DNA of 64,000 bases from Chaetoderma sp. LZ-2023a (GCA_034401795.1 CM067370.1:61730369-61794368); one strand, 5' to 3'; shown: positions 43,334-53,187, counted from the stretch's first letter. Notes: generated from the letters alone by a model not told the origin. Made by a program: numbers and translations.

Positions 43334-44293
43334 TTATTTTTTCAAAACCGACAAGGCGAGAGGATTAGAGGTGTCACGGAGATAATGGTCTGTAAAACTT
43401 GACTCACAGTGCCACTGAGCCACCGACATAATATCATCCACAGGGACCCCATTAAATAGGGCCGTGGATGTCACTACGCCGCGGACACTGTGAGCCTTGG
43501 CCACGTCAACCTGCTTCCCGGTGGCGGATTTATGGCAAAACTGAATGCATTCCACAATCCACCTGGAAATGGTGTCCTTAGAAGCCCTCCCATGGGGTTC
43601 AATATATGACAACCATAACGCTGACTGGTCGGTGCGCCATGCCGCCGTACGTTGTTTGTACCGGCGCAGCGCCCGGACGGGACACCATGCTTTAGAATTA
43701 GGATCATATCTAGTTAAAGCAGGCAAAATAATAGGTTGACCTGGATATTTCAACGACTGATTTTTAGCCAAGAAATTAATCCTAGGTAGCAGCTTAAGGC
43801 CTTCCCCTGAAACCACAAAACGGTCATCCTCGGCTGATAAGGCATGAATCTCACTCCTACGCCTAGCCGAGGCCGCAGCAATTAAAAACACAGTCTTCAG
43901 TGTTAATAGTTTCATAGAAATGGAACTAAGTGGTTCAAAAGGCTTATCACCTAGTACTTGAAGCACTAGCGATAAACTCCAAGACGGAATCACAGGAGGA
44001 TTCCTTGGTCTTAGATTGCCCATGCCTTTAATTAATACATTCAATGTATTTACTTCATCACTTCCCCTCTTAGCCAAGCAAGGAATAACAGACATTAATG
44101 CTGACTTATAACCAGCAATAGAGTTAGGCTTGAGGCTATAGGCATCATAGAGGTGACAGAGGAAATCAGCTACTACTTGAATAGATGAATCCATTGGATC
44201 AATACATCTTTTTGAGCACCATTCTGCAAATCTGTTGATTTTATAATTATATGCTCTGGAGGTTGACCCCCTCCTGGCTTTGGCCATAAACAT
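43334..44293 (-). CDS. E5 tyrosine recombinase (ORF3)
   Basis: 319 codons from Met at 44,293. It catalyses integration of the element circle by a phosphotyrosine intermediate. Residues in this numbering: R145 in 'RRRSEIH', H268 and R271 in 'AHSVRG', W294/H295, nucleophile Y304 in 'FTDHYL'. The N-terminal 'STSRAYNYKINRFAEW' and 'NSIAGYKSAL' form the SAM-like core-binding part. The start overlaps the RT ORF end by about 120 nt in another frame. The same frame is open upstream to 46,270 (978 codons in all), across nearly the whole RT ORF. Whether that extension is translated is unknown; the Met at 44,293 gives a normal-length enzyme. Confidence 0.92.
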   Translation of the reverse strand: MFMAKARRGSTSRAYNYKINRFAEWCSKRCIDPMDSSIQVVADFLCHLYDAYSLKPNSIAGYKSALMSVIPCLAKRGSDEVNTLNVLIKGMGNLRPRNPPVIPSWSLSLVLQVLGDKPFEPLSSISMKLLTLKTVFLIAAASARRRSEIHALSAEDDRFVVSGEGLKLLPRINFLAKNQSLKYPGQPIILPALTRYDPNSKAWCPVRALRRYKQRTAAWRTDQSALWLSYIEPHGRASKDTISRWIVECIQFCHKSATGKQVDVAKAHSVRGVVTSTALFNGVPVDDIMSVAQWHCESSFTDHYLRDTSNPLALSVLKK

Positions 44294-46359
44294 GGCTGCT
44301 TGCTCAGAAAAGCCCTCCTTAATTCTAGATTCCTTGACAACATCCACGCAGTCAATCTGAACATTGACGGATTGTTGTGAAGGGCCTTGCCCTGGAAGAT
44401 AATATCGTCCATCAGAGGCAGAGGAACCGGATTGCAGACCAGAAGGTCCAGCAGATCCGTATACCATGATCGGCTTGGCCAATCCGGGGCGATCAGAAGC
44501 ACTTGGCATTCCTCTTGTCTGATTTTCTGAAGAATTTTTGGAATCAGGATTGCTGGAGGGAATGCGTATGCATACATTCTCCCCCAGCTGATAGCTAACG
44601 CATCTGTTGCGAAAGCGCTTGGATCCGGAATCGGAGAGACGTACGTCGTCATCTTCGCATTCTTCTTCGTTGCGAACAAATCGATGTTGGGTTTCCCCCA
44701 ATGGTCGAACAGACGATCCGCCACACATTGATTTAGTTGCCATTCCGTGGGTAAAACACTCATCCTTCGGCTCAATGAGTCTGCTAGCAGGTTTAACCTT
44801 CCCGGAATATGAACTGCTTTCAAGGTAATCTGGTGATCCAGACACCAACAAAGCAGTTTCCATGTCATCATACAGAGACTGGGCGACTTCGTTCCGCCCT
44901 GGCAGTTTATGTAAGTCACAACTGTTGAGTTGTCTGAACGAATAAGAACAATCTTGCCCTGAACTTTCTGTAAGAAATGTTCCAGGCCCAGGACTACTGC
45001 TCTTAGCTCCAGTAGATTTATATGTTCCTGTGACTGTTCCAGATTCCAAAGCCCTGATATCGTGGATTCTTCCAGGCAAGCTCCCCAGCCCTCCATCGAT
45101 GCATCTGTATACACAGTCACCTGAGGGTGGGGAGGGGTTAGCAAAACCCCCGGTAAGAGATTCTCTGTATTCAACCACCATTGCAGGTGGTGAATCAGAG
45201 GCGCCAACACTGACACATTCGAGTCCAGCGAACCTGTACTCTGGGTCCATTGTGTCATGAGAAACAACTGGATCGGCCGCCTGCGTAAGGCGGCCTGAGG
45301 AATGACTGGTTCCAACGAAACCATCAACCCCAGCATTCTCAAGTAAACCCGTGCCAGGACATGACGACTGTCGCACACTGACTGAATCAACGAGATGAGT
45401 ATTTGAACTCTCTCCTGAGTAGGATAAACATATCCTGTCTCCAGATCGAAGAACATCCCCAGGTAAACAAACTTCTGGGATGGAGTCAGCTCTGATTTTG
45501 GGAAATTGATCATCCAGCCCAAGTCTGTGAGAATTTTCAAAACAATCTCCAGATTGGCGGACAAACTTTCCCGGGTGTGCGCTTTCAACAGCCAGTCGTC
45601 TATGTACGTGTGGACTGCTATGCTTCTCCTGCGGAGGTATGCTGTGATCGCAAGAACCACACGGGTGAAAACCCGAGGAGCCGTGGAAATTCCGAAGGGC
45701 AACACCCTGAATTCCCACTGTCTGCCCTGGAATGCAAATCTCAGGAAGCGACAGAAACTCCTGTGGATGGGGATGTGGAAATAAGCGTCCTTCAAATCTA
45801 TCGACGCCGTCCACATCCCCCTCTCCAACCCCGCCAACACCGAGCGCACCGTTTCCATCTTGAAACTGGGCGTCTCGATGAACTTGTTCAATGGCTTGAG
45901 GTTGAGAATCGGTCTCCACCCACCGGTGCGTTTTGTTACCAAGAACAGGGTTGAATAGAAGCCCGGACACCTTTGTGCCGGCTGAATAGCTCCTTTTTGT
46001 ACGAGGGAATTTATCTCCTCCTCGATACACAACCTTTGATCTGGATCTCTCGGAATGGGAGTCCAGACTGGCACCAGAGACAGTCGCGACGGCGGGCCTG
46101 TCATCCACTCTGGATGATACCCCACGGAAAGCCATCGCAAGACTAAACGGTCCTGAGTTAACCGTTCCCACTCTTGCATGTGGTCGGCTAGCCGGCCTCC
46201 CACCGGTCCACCTAGGGACCGCGGTGGACACAAGGCATGCAAGAGCGGCACTGTCTCCGTCGCCATACACACCGGCGTGGTCCTTACCGCGGTAAGCGCC
46301 CTGTCAGGAACGATAACCACGCCCAGATCCTCGCGCGACCCGCCCCGCCCCGCGCGCAC
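44173..46359 (-). CDS. E5 reverse transcriptase-RNase H-methyltransferase-like polyprotein (ORF2)
   Basis: 728 codons from Met at 46,359, overlapping the gag end by 56 nt. RT spans about residues 110-350: 'EEINSLVQKGAI' ahead of motif 1, D188 in 'SIDLKDAYFHI', 'YIDD' at 252-255. RNase H about 410-535 with the acidic set D419, E451, D476 and D527. Residues about 545-660 ('NIDLFATKKNAK', 'YAYAFPPAILIPK', 'LLIAPDWPSRSW') resemble the Dam-like methyltransferase region reported in DIRS1-type elements, but with FPP where an active adenine methyltransferase has (D/N)PPY. No stop or frameshift. One unusual residue is 'YINCQGG', with Cys where other copies have Arg. Translation probably needs reinitiation or frameshifting after gag. 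Confidence 0.9.
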   Translation of the reverse strand: MRAGRGGSREDLGVVIVPDRALTAVRTTPVCMATETVPLLHALCPPRSLGGPVGGRLADHMQEWERLTQDRLVLRWLSVGYHPEWMTGPPSRLSLVPVWTPIPRDPDQRLCIEEEINSLVQKGAIQPAQRCPGFYSTLFLVTKRTGGWRPILNLKPLNKFIETPSFKMETVRSVLAGLERGMWTASIDLKDAYFHIPIHRSFCRFLRFAFQGRQWEFRVLPFGISTAPRVFTRVVLAITAYLRRRSIAVHTYIDDWLLKAHTRESLSANLEIVLKILTDLGWMINFPKSELTPSQKFVYLGMFFDLETGYVYPTQERVQILISLIQSVCDSRHVLARVYLRMLGLMVSLEPVIPQAALRRRPIQLFLMTQWTQSTGSLDSNVSVLAPLIHHLQWWLNTENLLPGVLLTPPHPQVTVYTDASMEGWGACLEESTISGLWNLEQSQEHINLLELRAVVLGLEHFLQKVQGKIVLIRSDNSTVVTYINCQGGTKSPSLCMMTWKLLCWCLDHQITLKAVHIPGRLNLLADSLSRRMSVLPTEWQLNQCVADRLFDHWGKPNIDLFATKKNAKMTTYVSPIPDPSAFATDALAISWGRMYAYAFPPAILIPKILQKIRQEECQVLLIAPDWPSRSWYTDLLDLLVCNPVPLPLMDDIIFQGKALHNNPSMFRLTAWMLSRNLELRRAFLSKQPCLWPKPGGGQPPEHIIIKSTDLQNGAQKDVLIQWIHLFK

Positions 46360-48367
46360 CTCGGTGCACGGGCGGCTGCCTGGCTGACGGCGGCTGAGGA
46401 GCCTGCGCCCCCCTCACTGCTGGCCGAATCGCACGCGGCCGAGGCCGGCGCTGCGACGGCGGCTGGCCTCTGACTTGGCCAGCACCACCTCGAGCCTGCA
46501 GGGGACGATACGCAGGGGCCGCGGCGCGAACGTTAGCACGACGCAGCACCTCAAACTGTTCGCGCAGCGCCCTCTGGTTATTCACCAGGGTGACCGTCTC
46601 CTGGAGGTGGCGACATCCCTCACCTCCAAAAAGACCAGGACCCGTCATAGGCGTACGGAGTAGCCTATTATACAGGTCCTGAGACGGGCACAGATTGTCC
46701 AGGGCAAATGTGCGTCTTGCCCTGACACTCCTGGTCACCGCCCGCGTCATACAGTCCAGCGCCAGGTTAATACCATCCTGGATGGTTCGCTGGACCGCGA
46801 GCGGGCCTGGCTGGCGCGATGCGGATGCCGTTACTACCCCCTGTAACAGCTGGGAGACGTGGGACAGAGCGGCAATCGAAGCCCTCCCACTCTCCTCCGC
46901 ATCACGCAACGCGGTATTCGCCGAACGCAACGCGTTCGCGCACAAGACCCCCGCGTCAGAACGGGAGCCTGGCCGCGTATCCTCACCCAAAGCCGCGCGG
47001 TCATCCACGCTGGGCTTGGGTACCACACCGTACCGCTGGTAGTCCAGGGGCACGATGCGACAACGCCTGGCCACCTCGCGAGGGGCCTTCGCGAGACGTC
47101 CACTCGTGTTAATGGACGCCTCCGCCGCCTTGAACATGTCAACGACATGCTCCGCCAGCGGCAGAGAAGGCATAGCGTTAGCAGTTGGTTTCCCAGCTAA
47201 CCACGGCGTGTGAACACGGTGGCTAGCCGACTGCTCCACGGGCAGATCAGGCCTAACGCTCACCAACCACTGGCAAGCGTCATACCAATCCTCCTCCGTG
47301 GCTAACTGCGAGCGCTCTACAAGACGGGGTCCTTCGTCTTCCTCCTGAGCGCAAGCAGTAGAGCTTGACGGCGGGTACGCTGATACACCTGGCAAGCCAG
47401 GGAAAACATGCGGGCCTGACAGCACCGGCATGAGAATATCACTGGTTTGACCAGGAGCAGGCACCGCGGTAGAGCGCGGGGTATATATAGCCCTACCACG
47501 GGCCCGGCCAGCACCAGCTACACTCTCGGCAAGCCGAGGTATGCGGTACCGCTGGCCATCAGCAGCGCCCTGGGCCACCACCTGAACCGCGGACCTTACT
47601 CCAGGGTGAGTAATACCGTGGAAAAAAGCGCCTGTATTCCCCGCGAGGGGTGCACAAACGTCTTCATCCATGTCCACGTCGTCAGACGGCGACCCTAGCA
47701 GGTAATCCTCATCACCCTGGTCAGAAAGATTAGACCCCGGGTCAGCAAAGAGAGCTAACCCGGGCTGACCAGGAACGGTGCCATAGGAGGTACTGGCCAC
47801 CGCGGCGTGCGGATACCCCTGGACTGATAAGCAGCCAGCGGGTTCCAGCGACAACCGTCCACGGTCCCCTATCGGCGCGGCAATAAGCCTGCTGCCAGGG
47901 CCGTGGAACGCCCCCTCTAATGGGGCCACCTCTGAATCGTCGGACAACGGAAGCGGACTAAGGAAAATCGATCCAGAGGCGGGGATTACCTGCTCCGAAG
48001 CCGATGATGAGGACAATAAAGGATCTGGTCCAGGAAGCATGCCACGAAGCAACCCTGGAACCAAATCTTTTATTGTCCTCTTCATCTCTCCCAACATCTC
48101 GGTCCGGAAGGTCTCCATATCCACCGCGGACGAGACCTTCCCCTTACCCTTCCTACTTACAACCTCTCGTTTCCGCTTCTTCTTCTTCTCCTCCTCTACC
48201 ACCTTGTCCGTCGCCTGTAAGCAGCACAAGAATTCGGACATTAACTCGCCCCCCCAGTGCTTACATATGTCACAATTAATCAATGGACCACAAGGGCTAC
48301 ATCGATAACACAGATGCGGCCAGAACTTCACATGCATAAAACGTCCACAGGACGCGCAACCCGGTCC
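46304..48367 (-). CDS. E5 gag main exon (ORF1)
   Basis: Begins after acceptor ctgtttcag|GGACCG. With the 17-codon leader the product is about 704 residues. Then: a cysteine cluster at about 21-52 (CX2C-X12-CX2C-X2-C-X5-CX2C, probably zinc-binding); a Lys/Arg/Glu-rich stretch ('EEEKKKKRKREVV'); helix 'MKRTIKDLVPGLLRGMLPG'; a long low-complexity middle; a conserved C-terminal core ('SHVSQLLQGVVTASASRQ', 'TFALDNLCPSQDLYNRLL', 'GLFGGEGC'); and an Arg/Gly/Pro-rich tail likely to bind nucleic acid. No matrix or capsid fold is recognisable by eye. If the intron is retained, translation could start at Met 48,433 and replace the leader with a hydrophobic 22-residue start. Confidence 0.85.
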   Translation of the reverse strand, partial: GPGCASCGRFMHVKFWPHLCYRCSPCGPLINCDICKHWGGELMSEFLCCLQATDKVVEEEKKKKRKREVVSRKGKGKVSSAVDMETFRTEMLGEMKRTIKDLVPGLLRGMLPGPDPLLSSSSASEQVIPASGSIFLSPLPLSDDSEVAPLEGAFHGPGSRLIAAPIGDRGRLSLEPAGCLSVQGYPHAAVASTSYGTVPGQPGLALFADPGSNLSDQGDEDYLLGSPSDDVDMDEDVCAPLAGNTGAFFHGITHPGVRSAVQVVAQGAADGQRYRIPRLAESVAGAGRARGRAIYTPRSTAVPAPGQTSDILMPVLSGPHVFPGLPGVSAYPPSSSTACAQEEDEGPRLVERSQLATEEDWYDACQWLVSVRPDLPVEQSASHRVHTPWLAGKPTANAMPSLPLAEHVVDMFKAAEASINTSGRLAKAPREVARRCRIVPLDYQRYGVVPKPSVDDRAALGEDTRPGSRSDAGVLCANALRSANTALRDAEESGRASIAALSHVSQLLQGVVTASASRQPGPLAVQRTIQDGINLALDCMTRAVTRSVRARRTFALDNLCPSQDLYNRLLRTPMTGPGLFGGEGCRHLQETVTLVNNQRALREQFEVLRRANVRAAAPAYRPLQARGGAGQVRGQPPSQRRPRPRAIRPAVRGAQAPQPPSARQPPVHRGARGAGRVARGSGRGYRS

Positions 48368-48844
48368 CTGAAACAGGGCAAAGGACAAGGAGTATGAGCA
48401 ACTAGTTAAGCTTAGAAACTCAATCCAACTCAAGGAGAAGGAAAATGATCATAAAGATCAATATACATCAAAAAACCAGCATAGCGCTTGAATTGCTAAT
48501 AAATACATAGCCAGCTGATTATGACGTCATTAATCCCGTGACAGGAAAAATTCGATCCCAACAAAACATCCAAGTGCAAAGACGAATTGTATGCTGAATG
48601 GATAAGTTGACTACACAACCATCAGATACATATAGATAACTCTTTTCTGGCAAAAATGTTAATTATCTCCCTTTGATTGTTTACAATAATTAACATCACC
48701 ACATTATCAATAACTAGATACCTGACACTTTGTATAGACAAACCATCCAACGTGACGAACCGGAAACTCCACCATCTGCACGCCTCTTAACTCTCTCCAC
48801 CTCATGGGGAAGGAATTGGATCAAGAGGGCAAAGTGAGAAGACC

Positions 48845-48850
48845 TTTATA
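48845..48850 (-). promoter_or_regulatory. TATA-like box in E5 leader intron
   Basis: Minus-strand 'tggtataaaggtcttctcac'. Confidence 0.35.
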
Positions 48851-49130
48851 CCAGGCCTCCAACTCACTGGACATAATTTTTCATTTGGTTAGATAACCTA
48901 ACAGTGTTAGTAGGAAATGGAACCATGGTGGAGAGAATACTAATTCTCTGGTACTGTGACGTCACCACCTAGCGTCATACAGACCTGTGGACATAAACAG
49001 AAAGAGAAATTAGTCCTAGGTAGCACCGAGTTGATATAACCCAACCAACCAAGGCGCTTATCATGGTAAACGCGAGTCCCGGAAACACAATACACCGGGA
49101 AGAAAACTCGCTAATTTTACTAGAAGTCAC

Positions 49131-49181
49131 CTGATTTAAAGGTCCTCCGTCCTCCTGTGGCGACGTATTCCTATCCGCCAT
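49131..49181 (-). CDS. E5 gag leader exon (17 codons)
   Basis: MADRNTSPQEDGGPLNQ, then donor CAG|GTGACT. Intron 48,368-49,130, 763 nt. A second good acceptor (ctgtttatgtccacag) lies inside the intron at about 48,988; using it adds only about 14 codons before a stop. Confidence 0.68.
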
Positions 49182-49270
49182 CCAAAAAAGTGACTAACAC
49201 TCCAAACAAACACCACTTAAACAGTTTAAGAGAGCGAAAAAGCTATTGAACAAAAAAACATGTGTGATCT

Positions 49271-49467
49271 CTTTGCCAATAATCTAGCAAAGAGGAAGTG
49301 CTAGTCTGCGCATGCGCGGAGGTGGGGCTGGCATCCGCCGGACTACGCTCTGACTCCCTGCCCAGTAGGGGCACCTAACTGTTTTAAATCTGAGTGTTTA
49401 TTGAGTGAAAGCCAATATTTAGCAATATCAAAAGTATTAGGGAGGTAAGTATACTCTTGAAGTGAAA
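49271..49467. repeat. E5 5' inverted terminal repeat
   Basis: Outer end GTGAAA at 49,467, directly followed by resumed E4 RT sequence. Confidence 0.92.
49307..49318 (-). promoter_or_regulatory. NRF-1-type palindrome in E5 5' ITR (putative promoter)
   Basis: TGCGCATGCGCG fits the NRF-1 consensus YGCGCAYGCGCR. It sits beside a GC/CACCC box ('ggaggtggggctgg') and an ETS-type 'aggaagtg', and about 130 bp 5' of the leader ATG. This is a plausible TATA-less promoter, inferred from motifs only. Confidence 0.45.
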
Positions 49468-50330
49468 GAACATTCCCAGGTAGACAAACTTCTGGGATGG
49501 AGTCACCTCTGATTTTTGAAAATTGATTATTCAGCCTAAGTCTGTGAGAGTTTTCAAAACTATCTCCAGATTTGCTGATAAACCTTCCTGGTTGTGTGCT
49601 TTTAACAGCCAGTCGTCTATGTGCATGTGGACTGCTATGCTTCTCCTGCGGAGGTATGCTGTTATCGCAAGAACCACCCTGGTGAAGACCCGATGAGCCG
49701 TAGAAATTCTGAAGGGTAATACCTGAATTCCCAGTCTGCCTTGGAATGCGAATCTCAGGAAGCGACGGAAACTCCTCGCTATAGTAATGTGGAAATAAGC
49801 ATCCTTCAAATCTATTGAAGCTGTCCACATTCCCTTCTCCAACCCTGCCAACACCGATTTCACTGTCTCCATTTTGAAATTGGGTGTGTCTATGAACTTG
49901 TTCAATGGCTTGAGGTTGAGAATTGGTCCCCACCCTCCAGTGCTCTATGATACTAGGAACACGGTTGATTAGAAGCCCGGATATTTCTGCGCCGATTGAA
50001 TTGCTCCTTTTTGTATGAGGGAATTTATATACAACCGTTGATCTGGATCTATTGGAATTTGAGTCCAGACTGGCACCAGAGACAGTCACGATGGACGGCC
50101 TGTTATCCAATCGGGATGATACAAGACTGAAAGCCATCGCAAGACTAAACGGTCCTGAGTCAACCGTTCCCACTCTTGCTTGTGGTGGGCCAATCGGCCT
50201 CCAACTGGACCACCTAGGGAGAGAGGTGGACGTGCAAGAGTGGCACTGTCTCCTTGGCCAGAAGCACCGGAGTGGTTCGCACCGTGACAACAGACCCATC
50301 AGGCAAGATTACCATGACCAGATCCTCGCA
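49468..50330 (-). pseudogene. E4 RT remnant, N-terminal part
   Basis: Continues E4 after E5. Frame 49,531-49,905 has 'SIDLKDAYFHITI' and ends near 'LRRRSIAVHMHIDDWLL', where Y-I-D-D has become H-I-D-D. Missing bases near 49,725 and 50,030 break the frame. Confidence 0.85.
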
Positions 50331-52335
50331 CGCCATGACTAGCGCCACGCTCACCTTGGTGCGTCGGCGGCTGCCTGGCTGGCTGCGCCGGAGGAGCCTG
50401 CACCCCCTCGTTGCTGGCCGAATCGTGCGTGGCCGAGGCCAACACTGCGTTGGTAGCTGGCCTCTGACCTGGCCACCTCGAGCCTGCAGGGGATGATACG
50501 CAGCGGGTGCGGCGTGAACGCGTTCTCTGCGGAGAACCTCAAATTGCTCGCGCAGTGCCCTCTGGTTATTGACCAGTGACCGTCTCCTGGAGGTGCCTAC
50601 AACCCTCACCTCCAAAAAGACCAGGACCTGCCACAGGCGTACGCAGCAGCCTATTATACAGGTCCTGAGACGGGCACAGGTTGTCTAAAGCAAACGTGCG
50701 CCACGCCCGGACACTCCTGGTCACAGCCCGGGTTAAACAATCCAGAGCCAGGTTGATTCCATCCTGGATGGCTCTCTGGACTGTTACCGGGCTAGGCTGG
50801 CGCGACGCAGATGCCGTTACCACTCCCTGTAACAGCTGGGAGACATGAGAAAGCGCCGCAATAGACGCTCTCCCACTCTCCTCCACATCGCGCAAAGCGG
50901 TATTTGCTGAACGCCAAAGCGGTCGAGCACAACGCTCCCGTGTCAGACCTGGAGCCTGGCACGTGGCCCTCACCTAACGCCGCGCGGTCATCCACGCTCG
51001 GCTTAGGTACCACACCGTATTTCTGATATTCATCAGACACGATGCGGCAACACCTCATCCCCTCGCGAGGGGCCTTCGCGAGATGTCCATGCGCCTTGAT
51101 GGACGTCTTTGCTGCTGTGAACATATCTACAATATGTTCCGCCAGCGGCAGAGATGGCATAGAGCTAACAGCTGACCTACCTGCCAACCACGGGCGATGA
51201 TCCCGTTGGCTGGCCGACTGTTCCACAGGCAGGTCTGGCCTGACGCTTATAAGCCACTGACAAGCATCCGACCAGTCCTCCTCTGTGGCTACCTGCGAAA
51301 GATCTACAAGACGAGGGCCTTCGTCTTCCTCCTGCGCGTTCGCAGGCGTGCATGGGGCTAGATAACCTGACACTCCTGGCAAGCCAGAGAAACCATGCGG
51401 GCCCAAAAGAGCAGGCATACTAAACTGACTGGCTTGACCAGGAGTAGGTGCCATGGTATTGCGTGGGGCACTTATCGCCACACCACAGCCCTGGCCAGCA
51501 CCTGCTACACTCTCGACAAGCCAAGGTATGCGGTAGACCTGGCCATCAGATCCAACCCGGTCCACCTGTGCCGTGAACCCTACTCCTGCGTGAGTAGAAC
51601 TATGGATAATGTCGCCTGTATTCCCCGCAAGGGGTGCACAGACATCAATGTCCATGGTCACGGCATCAGAAGGAGAACCCAGCAGATAATCCTCTTCATC
51701 CTGGCCAGAAAGATTAGACTCCGGGTCAGCGAAGAATGCTAACCCGGACTGGCCAGGAAAGGTACCATAGGAGGAACTTGTACCTGCCGTGCGCGGATAA
51801 TCCTGGCCTGATAAGCAGGCACCAGGCTCCAGAGACAACCGCCCATGGATCACCGGCGCTGCAAGCCTGCTGCCAGTGTCCTGGACCGCCCCCTCTAATG
51901 GGTACACCTCTGAATCGTGCTCGAAAACTGGTAGGGTCCTAAGGAAACCTGATTCAGAGGCGGGGATTACCTGCTCCGAAGCAGATGAAGAGGACAACAA
52001 AAGATTTGGTCCAGGAAGCATGCCATGGAGCAACTCTGGAACCAAATCCTTGATTGTCCTCTTCATCTCTCCCAACATCTCAACTCGGATGGCCTCCATA
52101 TCCACAGAGGACGAGGCCTTCCTCTTACCCTTCTTACCCGACACCTCTCTCTTCACTCTTCTCTCCTCCTCAGCCACCTTCTCCTTTGCCTGTAACGATA
52201 AAAATTCTGTCAGTAGCTCGCCCCCCACCCCCACTGTTTACATATTTCACATTTAAGCAGTGGTCCACAGGGACTGCACTGGAAACAGAGATGAGGGGCG
52301 AAACGTTCTTTCAGGAAATGTCCACAACCAGGTCT
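50331..52335 (-). pseudogene. E4 gag remnant
   Basis: A 480-codon frame (50,792-52,234) covers the Lys/Glu-rich helix and middle region; 50,566-50,973 carries the conserved core in another frame. The Cys cluster near 52,250-52,335 has lost its first CxxC spacing ('RPGCGHF' in place of 'RPGCPSCGRF') and the G-run is interrupted ('GGGGGTGGGGG'), shifting the frame. The exon start at 52,335 (acceptor gtttcag|AGACCT) is still recognisable. Confidence 0.85.
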
Positions 52336-52905
52336 CTGAAACAGGCCAGAGGACGAAGCCAATGAGTATTTTAGTTAAAGAATTAATAACTCAAAACCAA
52401 AATAAAAAGAAGAGAGAAGGTGGTCATAAAGACCACCTACAAAGATAATAAACCAGCGTTGGGCAAGACTTTAAATGTTAATAAAGTGCAAGGCTGATCA
52501 TGACGTCATAACTTCAAAAATAAGAAGTTAAATCGATCCGAAACAAACATCCAGGTGTAAGGAAGAATTGTATTCATATCCAGAACATCCTAACTAGAAA
52601 GAATAGAATATACAGGCTATACAAACATCAGATAAACAATGATAAAATGGCAGCAGATTTCATAAATATTTTCAAATATAATTGAAGTGCCTCATATCAT
52701 AACTAGAATACCTGAGTCTTTAGCATAGACAAACCTTCCTCTCTGATGCACTGGAAACTCTACCAACACTATGACCTCTTAACTCTCTTCACCTTTAAAG
52801 AGAAGGAAGTGGACCAAGAGGGCAAAGTGCGAAGACCTTCTTCCGAGGCCTCCAACTCACTGGGCATAGATTTTGGCTAGATAACCTAACAATGTTAGTA
52901 GGAAA

Positions 52906-53122
52906 TAAACGAAATCTAGGATTTATTTTTTCACGAGAGAGTTGATACTTACCTCCCTAATACTTTTGATATTGCTAAATATCGGCTTTCACTCAATAAA
53001 ACACTCAGATTAAAAACAGTTAGGTGCCCCTACTGGGCAGGGAGTCAGAGGTAGTCCGGCGGATGCTCGCCCCACCACCGCGCATGCGCCGACTACTACT
53101 TCCTCTGGCTCATTTATTGGCT
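52906..53122. repeat. E6 3' inverted terminal repeat
   Basis: Pairs with 59,738-59,934; 'ggatttatttttt' here replaces 'ggatttctttttt'. Confidence 0.9.
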
Positions 53123-53187
53123 AACACATGCAACTACCAAGAGCCTGAAGACCGAGCCTCTGTGGGGCGGAGAGGCCGGGTCCGTAT

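Larger units (their letters stand above)
42417..49467 (-). mobile_element. DIRS element E5, apparently complete
   Basis: 7,051 bp, inserted into the E4 RT ORF. All parts are open: leader exon, gag, RT-RH-MT, recombinase. ITRs, ICR, NRF-1-type palindrome, TATA-like box and ICR poly(A) signal are all present. The two ITRs share the private 'ccacctccgcgc' / 'gcgcggaggtgg' variant. DIRS1-like elements have inverted ends and an ICR and use a tyrosine recombinase, so no target duplication is expected; none is seen. 3' UTR 42,803-43,333. E5 is the reference for this family in the window. Confidence 0.96.
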
